Assembly (NCBI GenBank): GCA_946891915.1
Contig: CAMPNN010000015.1
Location: 1 to 23,472 of the forward strand
Length of the DNA stretch: 23,472 nucleotides
Direction of reading: 5' to 3'
Source of the DNA: an uncultured Bifidobacteriaceae bacterium
GTDB taxonomy: Bacteria > Actinomycetota > Actinomycetes > Actinomycetales > Bifidobacteriaceae
The notes under the pieces are model-generated. The model did not search any database, was not told the DNA's origin, and was given only the letters and a program-made list of their open reading frames with translations. Both the position numbers and the translations under genes were made by a program. Shown piece by piece: positions 1-7,671 of this stretch (positions are counted from its first letter, which is position 1; every line of letters begins with the position of its first letter).

Positions 1-217
1 GCTTCAACACTGGTTCGGTTGGCTGTGCGCCAACGCCAAGCCAGTACTGTGCGCGCTCAGAATCAATCTGAATCATGGATGGCTGCTTATTTGGATCGTA
101 AACGCCAATCTCTTCGATGGACTGACCGTTGCGCTTGTTGCGAGAATCAGAAATGACCACGCGGTAGAAGGCATAGAACTTCTTGCCCAATCGCTTAAGA
201 CGAATCTTGGTTGCCAA
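1..217 (-). CDS. rpsP: 30S ribosomal protein S16 (3' end beyond window)
   Basis: Small-subunit ribosomal protein bS16, needed for 30S assembly. Reading leftward, the product begins [20 protein letters not shown] and continues through EEIGVYDPN and [18 protein letters not shown], which is the S16 signature. Only about 72 codons are inside the window; the C-terminus is missing. The start is a TTG at 217-215: it gives the family N-terminus M-A-T-K and has AAGGAG seven bases upstream, while no ATG is available in frame. It follows the EEP gene in the same direction, and ffh lies next upstream, which is the usual ffh-rpsP neighbourhood in actinobacteria. Confidence 0.96.
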   Translation of the reverse strand, partial: MATKIRLKRLGKKFYAFYRVVISDSRNKRNGQSIEEIGVYDPNKQPSMIQIDSERAQYWLGVGAQPTEPVLK

Positions 218-318
218 AATGGCTCTCCTTATAACTAGAGTCGTGGAATATCGTTCGGGTGTGGGGCACTCCTTGCGAGCTTCCACATGTTCCTCGCGCG
301 GTCGGGAAGAGGGCGCCG

Positions 319-330
319 ATTCGCGCGAAT
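319..330. promoter_or_regulatory. 12-bp palindrome in the rpsP leader region
   Basis: ATTCGCGCGAAT is a perfect palindrome about 100 bp upstream of the rpsP start, in the 168-bp gap between the EEP gene and rpsP. No clear promoter was found around it. It could be an operator or part of a ribosomal-protein leader; function unknown. Confidence 0.25.
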
Positions 331-385
331 AACTTATCTATTATGACTGCGAGCTTGGACGTTTTTGGCTATTTAATTTGACGTT

Positions 386-1840
386 TTAGTCGATTGAATG
401 TATTGGTGAAAATGTTGGTGAATATGTTGGATATAGCGCGATTGCGGCGATGTAGGCTAGGTGATCGGTGCCGTCGATTTCCACGTTTTGCTGCCATTCG
501 GCTTTAGCGCGGCAGTTTTTTGCGCAAAATAGCACGTGATCTAGCGTAAGATTTGGCCACTTAAGCCACGTAGGCCATGTGCGAAGTCTATACCTAAGCG
601 AAATTGCCGAGTCTGCGAATCCGGCTTTTATAAGAGTTCTAAAGCTAGGGTGGTCGATTGTTGAGTTCAAATCTCCCGTAAGAATCGTAAGAGTTGCTGA
701 TTCGGAAGATTTAGGATTTTCGGCAGTTTCGTAAGTTTTGTCAGTTGCGTAAGTTTCTGCAGGCTCTATAAGATTCGCGAGTGCGCGAATTCCTTCGCTC
801 CAAGCTTTGCAACCGCGCATAGGTGACTTTGGATGCGCGGAAGCAAATTTTACGAAAACGTCTGCAGACGCGTCAAAATCTAACTCGTCAAAATCTAATC
901 GCGCAGTAACGCTCGGCACACTTGCTGCCTCAATTTTTACGGAATTATTGCAAGTCGAAATAGCGGAATATTGCGTAAAAATCGCGTTAAATCCGCCGTT
1001 ATTATGCTCGCTTTTGGCACCTACGCAAGAAGTCGGAAAAATTTCGTAAATACCGAGTTTTTTAAGATTTTTTACTAAGGATTCGCTTAATTCTTGTAAA
1101 AGTAACGTATTTACGTTGTATTTTTTCGCGGTTTCGATTATTTGAGATGCGTTTGCTTTTCCGTATCTGCAATTAAGCGTCATTACGCGAATTTCTTTAG
1201 GCTGTTTTTTGGAACATTTGCCGGGAATTTTCCGGCAAATGTAGCTGTTTTGGTGGTTTTGTGGAACATTTCCCGGAGTTTTTTCTCCGGAGTTTGTAGC
1301 TGTTTCGGCGTTGATGTGGAACATTTGCCGGGAATTTTCCGGCGAATGTAGCTGTTGTGGCTGTTTTTTGGAACATTTCCCGGAGTTTTTTCTCCGGAAA
1401 ATGTAGCTGTTGTGGTTGTTTTGTGGAACATTTCCCGGAGTTTTTTCTCCGGAGTTTGTAGCTGTTTCGGCGTTGATGTGGAACATTTGCCGGGAATTTT
1501 CCGGCAAATGTAGCTGCGCGCTCCTAAACCTCCCAAACCAATACGGCGCATACGACTTAAGCGAAATCAAAAACAGTACCGCATAAGCAACGCATAAATA
1601 TGCGTAAGATTTAGCGAAATTATACGATTGCGGATTTTTATATGCGTACAGCACTTGCCATTCTGTAGCTAAAATACTGAAGAAAAGCAGCGCTCCCACA
1701 ACATAAGTTGCAAGCGGTAGAAGTGCAATAATATACGGAAGTGGGTTATATTTATCCGCGCCAGCCGGCAGCCACCGAAGCAACTGCCAGCAAAGAAGCG
1801 CCGCAAATATAACCCACAGAATCGTTAATAAAAAACTCAT
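386..1840 (-). CDS. membrane-anchored EEP-family (endonuclease/exonuclease/phosphatase) protein with repeat-derived insertion
   Basis: 484 aa. Residues 1-108 hold three hydrophobic segments (starts MSFLLTILWVIFAALLCW). Residues about 109-211 are translated copies of dispersed repeat family A. Residues 215-484 are an EEP-fold phosphohydrolase domain with the expected motifs: VMTLNCRYG (strand 1 Asn), LLLQELS (metal-binding Glu), TGDLNS (catalytic GDxN), TLDHVLF and GTDHLAY (the two DH motifs). All catalytic residues look present, so the enzyme may be active at the outer membrane face. Substrate is not predictable: nuclease, phosphodiesterase and sphingomyelinase-like enzymes share the fold. 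It starts 15 nt after the ffh stop and is probably co-transcribed and translationally coupled with it; GGAAG abuts the ATG, so ribosome loading looks poor. The odd part is the repeat-encoded linker between membrane and catalytic parts. Confidence 0.85.
   Translation of the reverse strand: MSFLLTILWVIFAALLCWQLLRWLPAGADKYNPLPYIIALLPLATYVVGALLFFSILATEWQVLYAYKNPQSYNFAKSYAYLCVAYAVLFLISLKSYAPYWFGRFRSAQLHLPENSRQMFHINAETATNSGEKTPGNVPQNNHNSYIFRRKNSGKCSKKQPQQLHSPENSRQMFHINAETATNSGEKTPGNVPQNHQNSYICRKIPGKCSKKQPKEIRVMTLNCRYGKANASQIIETAKKYNVNTLLLQELSESLVKNLKKLGIYEIFPTSCVGAKSEHNNGGFNAIFTQYSAISTCNNSVKIEAASVPSVTARLDFDELDFDASADVFVKFASAHPKSPMRGCKAWSEGIRALANLIEPAETYATDKTYETAENPKSSESATLTILTGDLNSTIDHPSFRTLIKAGFADSAISLRYRLRTWPTWLKWPNLTLDHVLFCAKNCRAKAEWQQNVEIDGTDHLAYIAAIALYPTYSPTFSPIHSID
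1211..1516. repeat. family A hairpin array (6 units), inside the EEP coding region
   Basis: Units start at 1211, 1263, 1318, 1370, 1425 and 1480, giving periods of 52, 55, 52, 55 and 55. Each unit is GGAACATTT + hairpin + TTTGTAGCTG or similar (37 or 40 nt) followed by exactly 15 nt of G/T-rich spacer. Two hairpin types occur: ACATTTGCCGG/CCGGCAAATGT (11-bp perfect stem) and CCGGAG-TTTTTT-CTCCGG. On the minus strand no unit contains a stop in any frame, and because each period is 1 mod 3 the EEP ORF reads successive units in successive frames. Confidence 0.95.
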
Positions 1841-1855
1841 CTTCCGAATAATCGC

Positions 1856-3535
1856 TTATCTTCCAAAGAATCCGGCTAATCCGCCGCCGAAGTTAGGTGG
1901 AAGTTGATTATCTTGATTTGCGTATTCCGAATTCATAAGCTCTTTAAGACCTTCAGGCAGATTTTGCATATTCGGCTGCTGCGGCTTTGCGAAAGCGGAG
2001 CCAGCAACGTCGTTACTGCCATTTCCGGAAGATTCTCCCGAAAGTCGTTCACGCAACGCGCGCTCCTCAGCTTCGCGGCGCATTGGATTTCCGGACTTTC
2101 CGCCCTTCTTCTTCGACTTCTTATCCTTGCGCTTCGACTTTCCACCAGGGCCGCCAAATCCAGGCATTCCACCCATTCCAGGCATGCCAGCGCCGCCGCT
2201 CATGCGCTTCATCATCTTCGCAGCCTGCTCAAAACGCTGCAAAAGCGCATTAACTTGCGAAACGCTCACGCCAGAGCCAGCCGCAATGCGCGCGCGCCGC
2301 GAGCCATCAATAATCTTCGTGTCCCTGCGCTCAGCCGGAGTCATGGAGCGGATAATCGCCTCCGTGCGGTCAATTTCCTTATCGTCAAACTGCTCAAGCT
2401 CCTGGCGGTGAGCAGCCATTCCCGGCATCATGCCCAAAAGCTTCTTCATTGAGCCAAGCTTACGAACCTGCTGAAGCTGCTCCAAAAAGTCGTCTAAACC
2501 AAAGCTTCCTTCAGCAATCTTTTCGGCAGCCTTACGCGACTCTTCCTCATCAAACTGCTTCTGCGCATGCTCAATAAGCGTTAAAATATCGCCCATATCG
2601 AGGATTCTGGAAGCCATTCGATCCGGATGGAAAATCTCAAAATCCTTCAAACCTTCGCCTGTAGAAGCGAACAAAATCGGCTTTCCGGTAACGCTTGCAA
2701 CCGAAAGTGCGGCACCGCCTCGAGCGTCGCCATCAAGCTTAGAAAGCACAACGCCCGTAAAGTTCACGCCGTCGTTAAAAGCCTGAGCCGTGCGCACGGC
2801 ATCCTGGCCAATCATTGCGTCAATAACAAACAGCACTTCTTGAGGATTCACAGCATCGCGAATATTTCGCGCCTGCTTCATCAAAGCCTCGTCCACACCC
2901 AAGCGTCCGGCGGTATCAATAATCACCGTGTCGTACATTTTTTCGCGCGCATAATTAATAGAATCGCGCGCAACTTTAACCGGATCGCCTTTACTAAACC
3001 AAGGCAAAGAGATTGCGTTTCCGCCATTTTGCACGCCTTTTTCCGGCGCAAAAACAGGCACTCCCGCGCGTTCACCAACAACCTGCAGCTGCGTAACAGC
3101 GTTCGGACGCTGCAAATCCGCAGCCACCAGCAAAGGCGTGTGACCGGAATCTTTAAGCCAGTAGCCGAGCTTTCCGGCAAGCGTAGTTTTACCAGCGCCT
3201 TGCAAACCGGCAAGCATAATCACAGTAGGCGGGTGCTTTGCAAAATTAAGCGGCCTGTCAACGCCTGCGCCAAGCACCTGCGTCAACTCGTCGTTCACAA
3301 TCTTCACAACTTGCTGAGCCGGATTAAGAGCCCTGGAAACTTCTTCGCCAAGCGCGCGCTCGCGAATTTTTGCTGTGAATGAGCGCACGACTTCCAGCGC
3401 CACGTCTGCGTCGAGAAGAGCGCGACGAATCTCGCGAATCGTGCCGTCAATATCCGATTCCGAAAGCTTGCCTTTACTGCGCAAATGCTTGAAAGCATTG
3501 GAAAGGCGGTCTGTTAATGAACTAAATGCTGCCAT
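1856..3535 (-). CDS. ffh: signal recognition particle GTPase Ffh (SRP54)
   Basis: 559 aa. SRP protein that binds 4.5S/6S RNA and signal sequences and delivers ribosomes to the FtsY receptor at the membrane. N-domain helices 1-95. GTPase motifs: GLQGAGKTT (110-118, P-loop), DTAGRL (207-212), SKLDGDARGG (about 265-275). M domain from about 340 contains KKLLGMMPGM and the SRP-RNA-binding segment with SRRARIAAGSG, then a Gly/Met-rich and Lys-rich tail (GMPGMGGMPGFGG, KSKRKDKKSKKKGG). The tail makes it longer than the usual ~450-540 aa. There is an extra ~15-residue loop (around 166-184) before GDPVKVA. The start at MAAFSSLTDRL matches the family; a TAGAAT hexamer lies 9 nt before the ATG with only a weak Shine-Dalgarno. 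Leftward neighbours are the EEP gene and rpsP. Confidence 0.97.
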   Translation of the reverse strand: MAAFSSLTDRLSNAFKHLRSKGKLSESDIDGTIREIRRALLDADVALEVVRSFTAKIRERALGEEVSRALNPAQQVVKIVNDELTQVLGAGVDRPLNFAKHPPTVIMLAGLQGAGKTTLAGKLGYWLKDSGHTPLLVAADLQRPNAVTQLQVVGERAGVPVFAPEKGVQNGGNAISLPWFSKGDPVKVARDSINYAREKMYDTVIIDTAGRLGVDEALMKQARNIRDAVNPQEVLFVIDAMIGQDAVRTAQAFNDGVNFTGVVLSKLDGDARGGAALSVASVTGKPILFASTGEGLKDFEIFHPDRMASRILDMGDILTLIEHAQKQFDEEESRKAAEKIAEGSFGLDDFLEQLQQVRKLGSMKKLLGMMPGMAAHRQELEQFDDKEIDRTEAIIRSMTPAERRDTKIIDGSRRARIAAGSGVSVSQVNALLQRFEQAAKMMKRMSGGAGMPGMGGMPGFGGPGGKSKRKDKKSKKKGGKSGNPMRREAEERALRERLSGESSGNGSNDVAGSAFAKPQQPNMQNLPEGLKELMNSEYANQDNQLPPNFGGGLAGFFGR

Positions 3536-3544
3536 AATGTTTCC

Positions 3545-3550
3545 ATTCTA
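3545..3550 (-). promoter_or_regulatory. -10-like hexamer 9 nt before the ffh ATG
   Basis: TAGAAT on the minus strand ends 9 nt before the ATG at 3535. No convincing -35 was seen at 16-18 bp. If used, the transcript would be leaderless or nearly so. Confidence 0.35.
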
Positions 3551-3590
3551 CCTGCTGTTGCTAACGTTGCATTATTGTGTGGTTGCTTTC

Positions 3591-5267
3591 TTACTGCAAA
3601 TGCCACGAAGATCCTTTAGCGCCGTCTTCAATTACGATTCCGGCGTTATTCAGCGCATCTCTAATTGCATCCGCTGTAGCAAAATCTTTTGCCTTTCTAG
3701 CATCTGCTCTAGCTTGAAGTTGCGAGTTGATTAAAGCATCCAAAGCCTCGCATTCCTTACTGCTTTCCCTGTTTGCTCCTTCTGCGGAAGATTTCGCAGA
3801 AGCCCAAGGTTCGCCGTAAATATCCAATCCGAGCGTGTCTAGCATAGCGCGCACTTGCAAAACCGCGGTATATAGCAGTTTTTGCGTGCTTTCGATTTGT
3901 GATTGCGCCGCATTTTGCGATACTTTTTGCGCTTTCGCAGCGTTTTGCGTTTGTGCATAATCGTCAAGAAGCGCATTTCCTTGTCGAATTGCTGTAAATA
4001 TTGCTGCGTTTGCGCCAGAAACGTTAATATCGTCGTTCATTGCGCGCGTAAAATCTTCAGGAAGCGAGTCTGCGTCTACAGATTGCACTTCTTCGCGAGT
4101 TGGCGTTGTTTCAAGCAGTCGGCAGGCTCGCTCAAGGAAGTTGCTTATGCGATCGTAAGCAGCTTTTGCTTCTACCAAAGCTTGATCCGACCATTCCAAC
4201 ATTGCGCGATACTGCACAGCTCCCAGCGCGTAACGCACAACCCAAGCCGAATTATTCGCCAAAACTGTTGGCACGGAAAGCCCATTTCCCAACGATTTGC
4301 TCATTTTTTCGCCTTTGGCCGTAACCCACGCGGAATGCATCCACACATTCGCGCTTTTCCAGCCGGCAGCGCGAGTTTGCGCCATTTCGTTTTCGTGATG
4401 TGGGAATCGCAAATCCAATCCGCCGCCGTGAATATCAAAATCGTCGCCGAGGTAACGGTGGCTCATAGCCGAGCATTCAATATGCCAACCTGGACGCCCC
4501 TCGCCAAAAGGCGTTTTCCAGCGTGCGTCCGGCTGGTCGAAATCGCAAGGAGCCTTCCAAAGCGCAAAATCCCTAGGATCGTGCTTGTCTGGGGAAGCGT
4601 CGGCTGGGTCGGTCGGGTTGTAAATATCGTTGCCGGCTGCGTCCACGCTCGGACCTTTTGCATCCGCAATTGCGGACGCTTCGTCACAACCGCTTACATC
4701 ACGATTCTGATTTTGGTGCGTAAGCTCGCCGTAATGCTCCCAACTTGGCACGTCAAAATAAACGTTGCCAGTAGGATTCCCCGAATCGTCGCGAATAACG
4801 TAAGCGTGACCGCGCTCAATCAAACGCTCAATCAGCTCAACCATATCCGTAATATGCCCTGTAGCTCGCGGCTCAACCGTCGGCGGCAAAACGCCTAAAG
4901 TGCTGTAAGCCTCACTAAATTCACGCTCGTAAAAGTAGGCGCGCTCCCACCAAGTTTGGCCTGCTTCACTAGCTTTTTTCATGATTTTGTCGTCAATATC
5001 GGTGACGTTTCGCACAAACGTAACTTTGTAGCCAAGACGCAGCATCCACCTGCGGATTACGTCGAAGGCGATTGCCGCGCGAATGTGTCCAATATGCGGC
5101 GAGCTTTGCACGGTCGCGCCGCATACGTACATTCCTACGCGACCCGGTTTTAATGGCGTAAAAGCGTTGGTTGCGTGTGAGGCAGTGTTGTACAGGCGCA
5201 AGTTTTGTGCGGCTTTAGTAACTTTTGTAGTCTCTTCGTTCAAAGTCTTATTAAGCATACTTGCCAT
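3591..5267 (-). CDS. cysS: cysteinyl-tRNA synthetase
   Basis: 558 aa class I aminoacyl-tRNA synthetase that charges tRNA-Cys in the cytoplasm. Visible motifs: MYVCGATVQSSPHIGHIR (zinc Cys and HIGH), GRPGWHIECSAMS (zinc Cys), RFPHHENEMAQ (zinc His), GEKMSKSLGN (KMSKS). An insertion rich in D/P (DIYNPTDPADASPDKHDPRD) precedes FALWK, and a low-complexity Gln/Ala segment sits in the C-terminal third. An in-frame ATG 13 codons upstream (5306) is less likely because it would lie inside the candidate promoter; the chosen start gives MASMLNK. It is the most upstream gene of the leftward block, with ffh 55 bp downstream. Confidence 0.95.
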   Translation of the reverse strand: MASMLNKTLNEETTKVTKAAQNLRLYNTASHATNAFTPLKPGRVGMYVCGATVQSSPHIGHIRAAIAFDVIRRWMLRLGYKVTFVRNVTDIDDKIMKKASEAGQTWWERAYFYEREFSEAYSTLGVLPPTVEPRATGHITDMVELIERLIERGHAYVIRDDSGNPTGNVYFDVPSWEHYGELTHQNQNRDVSGCDEASAIADAKGPSVDAAGNDIYNPTDPADASPDKHDPRDFALWKAPCDFDQPDARWKTPFGEGRPGWHIECSAMSHRYLGDDFDIHGGGLDLRFPHHENEMAQTRAAGWKSANVWMHSAWVTAKGEKMSKSLGNGLSVPTVLANNSAWVVRYALGAVQYRAMLEWSDQALVEAKAAYDRISNFLERACRLLETTPTREEVQSVDADSLPEDFTRAMNDDINVSGANAAIFTAIRQGNALLDDYAQTQNAAKAQKVSQNAAQSQIESTQKLLYTAVLQVRAMLDTLGLDIYGEPWASAKSSAEGANRESSKECEALDALINSQLQARADARKAKDFATADAIRDALNNAGIVIEDGAKGSSWHLQ

Positions 5268-5279
5268 TATAAATGCTTC

Positions 5280-5307
5280 TTTATACTCAGACTTGACTAT
5301 AGTCAAG
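5280..5307 (-). promoter_or_regulatory. cysS promoter with overlapping 16-bp palindromic operator candidate
   Basis: On the minus strand TTGACT (5306-5301) and TATAAA (5285-5280) are separated by 15 bp and lie 12 nt or more before the cysS ATG. The -35 lies inside CTTGACTATAGTCAAG (5292-5307), a perfect 16-bp palindrome, so a dimeric repressor binding there would cover the promoter. Confidence 0.5.
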
Positions 5308-5332
5308 CGCGCTCGCCTTCGCGCGTTATTTC

Positions 5333-5470
5333 CTTTACACCGCTGTAAAGTTTTTGTCGCCTTTAAGCGAGATTCCGTTATTTCCTTTACGCCGCTGTAA
5401 AGTTTTTGTCGTCTTTAAGTGAGATTTCGTTAGTTTCTTTACGCCGCTGTAAAGTTTTTGTCGGTTTTGC
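5333..5470. repeat. family B hairpin array (3 units, period 52)
   Basis: Three copies of CTTTAC-6 nt-GTAAAG start at 5333, 5385 and 5437, exactly 52 nt apart, with loops ACCGCT, GCCGCT and GCCGCT. Each is followed by TTTTTGTCG and a tail like GAGATTTCGTTATTTC. The array fills the divergent gap between cysS and pncB. Confidence 0.9.
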
Positions 5471-5535
5471 ATTTCGCGCGTCGGCTCTTTAGCTAGCGAT
5501 ACAATTATTGCGATTTGGTTTTAGATTTAGCTTTA

Positions 5536-5590
5536 GTAATCCAGTTAGATTCGTAGCTATTTTGGTAATCCAATTAGATTCATATCTATT
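5536..5590. repeat. 26-bp direct repeat (two copies) upstream of pncB
   Basis: GTAATCCARTTAGATTCRTA followed by KCTATT occurs at 5536-5561 and 5565-5590 with three mismatches, period 29. It ends about 50 bp before the pncB ATG and could be a regulator site or a simple duplication. Confidence 0.6.
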
Positions 5591-5638
5591 ACTTATCTAT
5601 TGCCTAGCTGTTTATTGTTCGTTGTCGAAAGGAATATC

Positions 5639-6976
5639 ATGGCTGAGATTTCATCTGCACTTATGACGGACATGTACGAATATACGATGCTTGACGCGGC
5701 TCTTAAGGACGGCACTGCAAATCGCAAGTGCGTATTCGAAATTTTTACGCGCCACTTGCCGCAGGGTCGTCGTTACGGCGTTGTTGCTGGAACGGGCCGC
5801 ATTTTGGAGGAGTTGCGTAAGTTCCGTCTTTCGGAAGATGATTTGCGTTTCTTAAGTGATCGCAAAATTGTTAGCGCCGAAACCATTAAATGGCTGGAAA
5901 ATTTCCGATTCCATGGTAAAATTTCCGGTTATCACGAAGGTGAGATGTTCTTCCCAGATTCGCCGATTTTGCAAGTAGAAGGCACTTTTGGTGAATGCAC
6001 TTTGCTTGAAACGCTGCTTCTTTCCGTGCTTAATTACGATTGCGCGGTTGCGTCTGCTGCAGCTCGCATGGTTTCTGCTTCCGCAGGACGTCCTTGCATG
6101 GATATGGGCGGTCGTCGCACGAACGAATATTCGGCAGTTGCTGCTTCCCGTGCCGCAGTAATTGGCGGTTTTAAGGGAACTGCAAACCTGCTCGCAGCGA
6201 AACTTTACGGCTTGAAAGCAATCGGCACTGCAGCTCACTGCTTTACGCTTGTGCACGACACTGAGCGCGACGCTTTTACTTCCCAAATTGCCGCTCTTGG
6301 CAAGGGCACTACGCTTCTTGTTGACACTTATAACATTGAAGAGGCTGTGAAGACCGCTGTTGAAGTTGCAGGGCCGGAGCTTGGCGGAATTCGTATTGAT
6401 TCCGGGGATTTGTGCGCTTTGGCTCGTCGCGTTAGGAATCAGCTTGACGATTTGGGTGCTAAGAACACGAAGATTACAGTTACGAACGATTTGGACGAGT
6501 ATGCGCTTGCGTCTCTACAGAACGCGCCTGTGGATTCTTACGGCATTGGCACGATGCTTGTAACCGGCTCTGGCGCTCCAACTTGCGCAATGGTTTATAA
6601 GCTTACTGAGCGAGAGGGTGCGGATGGCGTAATGCATCCGGTTGCTAAGAAGTCGAAGAATAAGGCGACTGTGCCTGGCCGCAAGTTTGCGTATCGCTCT
6701 TACGATTACAGCAACGATTCTTGCGGTGTGGCTGATTGTGAGCGTGTGGTTTCTGGTTCGGAAGATTTGTTGGCTAAGTTTAAGCCTGAAGATTCGTGGG
6801 AGAATTTGCTGGTTGATTACATGGTTGATGGCGAGGCGGACGAGCAGTATATGGGTCACGATGCGATTATGCGTGCTCAAGATTATTGCGCTCGCCAGTT
6901 GCAGCGTTTGCCGTTGGCTGCGCAAAGTTTGATGCGTGGGGATCCTGCAATTCCAACCGAGATTCACGTTTTATAA
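5639..6976 (+). CDS. pncB: nicotinate phosphoribosyltransferase
   Basis: 445 aa. Makes nicotinate mononucleotide from nicotinate and PRPP, first step of the Preiss-Handler route of NAD salvage, in the cytoplasm. Family motifs: LMTDMYEYTML at the N-terminus, GTAAHCFTLVHDTERDAF near residue 195 (region of the phosphorylated His in this family), LVDTYN, IRIDSGDL and VTNDLDEYAL (phosphate/PRPP-binding loops), GIGTMLVTGSGAP. The start was placed at MAEISSALMTDMY because GAAAGGA lies 6 nt upstream; the ORF could extend 13 codons further. A divergent hairpin array and a direct repeat lie upstream. It is convergent with the DUF3039 gene. Confidence 0.95.
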   Translation: MAEISSALMTDMYEYTMLDAALKDGTANRKCVFEIFTRHLPQGRRYGVVAGTGRILEELRKFRLSEDDLRFLSDRKIVSAETIKWLENFRFHGKISGYHEGEMFFPDSPILQVEGTFGECTLLETLLLSVLNYDCAVASAAARMVSASAGRPCMDMGGRRTNEYSAVAASRAAVIGGFKGTANLLAAKLYGLKAIGTAAHCFTLVHDTERDAFTSQIAALGKGTTLLVDTYNIEEAVKTAVEVAGPELGGIRIDSGDLCALARRVRNQLDDLGAKNTKITVTNDLDEYALASLQNAPVDSYGIGTMLVTGSGAPTCAMVYKLTEREGADGVMHPVAKKSKNKATVPGRKFAYRSYDYSNDSCGVADCERVVSGSEDLLAKFKPEDSWENLLVDYMVDGEADEQYMGHDAIMRAQDYCARQLQRLPLAAQSLMRGDPAIPTEIHVL

Positions 6977-6980
6977 AAAG

Positions 6981-7020
6981 TTGCGTAAAATTGCGTAAAG
7001 TTACGTAAGATTGCGTATTT
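6981..7020. repeat. 10-bp tandem repeat (4 copies) after pncB
   Basis: Four adjacent decamers of the form TTGCGTAAAA begin at 6981, 6991, 7001 and 7011, the last degenerate. They start right after the pncB stop. The period matches one DNA helical turn. Confidence 0.75.
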
Positions 7021-7023
7021 TTG

Positions 7024-7054
7024 AAAGCTCGGCTGCTAAAGTCGGGCTTTTCTA
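7024..7054 (+). terminator. pncB terminator
   Basis: AAAGCTCGGCT (7024-7034) pairs with AGTCGGGCTTT (7040-7050) through 11 pairs including two G-T pairs, five-nt loop, followed by TTCTAAAAA. T-tract is short. Confidence 0.65.
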
Positions 7055-7148
7055 AAAACTGTACTTTCTAAAAACTGTACTTTCTTAATAACCGTACCTT
7101 CGTAAGAACAGTACCTTATTAAAAACAGTACCTTCTAAAAACCGAGCT
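7050..7148. repeat. 16/17-bp degenerate tandem repeat between convergent genes
   Basis: About six units of TTCTAAAAACTGTACT or TTCTTAATAACCGTACC start at 7050, 7066, 7082, 7099, 7116 and 7133. The last unit encodes the C-terminal codons of the DUF3039 gene, so the repeat tract overlaps its 3' end. Confidence 0.7.
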
Positions 7149-7464
7149 TACCGATTTCTTCGTAAATGCGTTTGCATTCCGGGCACACAGGGTAGTCGTT
7201 CGCTTCGTGGCGCGGAATCCAAACTTTTCCGCATAACGCCACAACCGGTCGGCCGGTTAAGCGCGACTCTTCAACGCGATCTTTAGAAACGTAGTGCGCA
7301 AAACGATCTGCGTTCCCGCCGTCATCTAAGCGCGCGTCTTCTTCAACTTCCGGGCGCTCCAAAACAGAAGTGCTTGTGCCGGAACCTGAGTCGGGATTAG
7401 CGGACTGCGAATCGGCTTCCATAATTGCAGTAAGTGCGTTATCTGCCAATAGTGCTGAAAACAT
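7135..7464 (-). CDS. DUF3039 family small protein
   Basis: 109 aa. Contains the DUF3039 signature: VLERPEVEEDARLDDG, then RFAHYVSKDRVEESRLTGRP, VVALCGKVWIPRH and YPVCPECKRIYE. The three cysteines (one in ALCGK, two in CPEC) could bind a metal, as in small zinc-ribbon proteins. Actinobacterial proteins of this family have no assigned function that I can name. The ORF can be extended to 7569, but the extra 35 codons are Arg/Asp/Phe-rich and come from a repetitive tract; MFSALLADN is preferred because AAAGGG precedes it by about nine nt. It is convergent with pncB and divergent from coaD. Confidence 0.82.
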   Translation of the reverse strand: MFSALLADNALTAIMEADSQSANPDSGSGTSTSVLERPEVEEDARLDDGGNADRFAHYVSKDRVEESRLTGRPVVALCGKVWIPRHEANDYPVCPECKRIYEEIGKLGF

Positions 7465-7494
7465 AATCGAATCCCTTTCCGAATCGAATGCAAA

Positions 7495-7552
7495 AACGAA
7501 TCTCGCGTCGAATCTATTCTCAAATCTCGCTTCGCATCGAATCTCGCGCTGA
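7495..7552. repeat. degenerate CGAATCTCGC direct repeats upstream of the DUF3039 gene
   Basis: CGAATCTCGC or near copies recur around 7497, 7512, 7526 and 7540. They explain why the frame stays open upstream of the preferred DUF3039 start. No function assigned. Confidence 0.4.
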
Positions 7553-7657
7553 ACTGTGCTACTACCCAAGCATAAGGCATTATCGCAAAAAAATCACGCA
7601 AAAATTGTTCTTAAACGCCGTGTTTTAGCTAGTATTTTTGCTCTGAGATAAATGGGT

Positions 7658-7663
7658 GATACT
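7658..7663 (+). promoter_or_regulatory. -10-like hexamer 8 nt before the coaD ATG
   Basis: GATACT lies exactly 8 nt upstream of the ATG at 7672 and there is no Shine-Dalgarno sequence. This predicts a transcript starting at or within a base or two of the start codon. The -35 is not convincing. Confidence 0.4.
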
Positions 7664-7671
7664 CTAAAAGC

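Noticed and set aside
1142..1351. 69-codon plus-strand ORF over the A array in the EEP gene
   Set aside because: Antisense to a coherent EEP protein and made mostly of repeat; no ribosome site.
1211..1516. CRISPR array (regularly spaced repeats)
   Set aside because: The 15-nt spacers are too short, G/T-rich and similar or identical to each other (one occurs twice in this array, another twice at 10522-10625). Repeats come in two hairpin lengths, copies are dispersed, and no cas gene is present.
5140..5330. T-box or other riboswitch before cysS
   Set aside because: The promoter candidate is too close to the start to leave room for a T-box leader, and no specifier/antiterminator pattern is visible.
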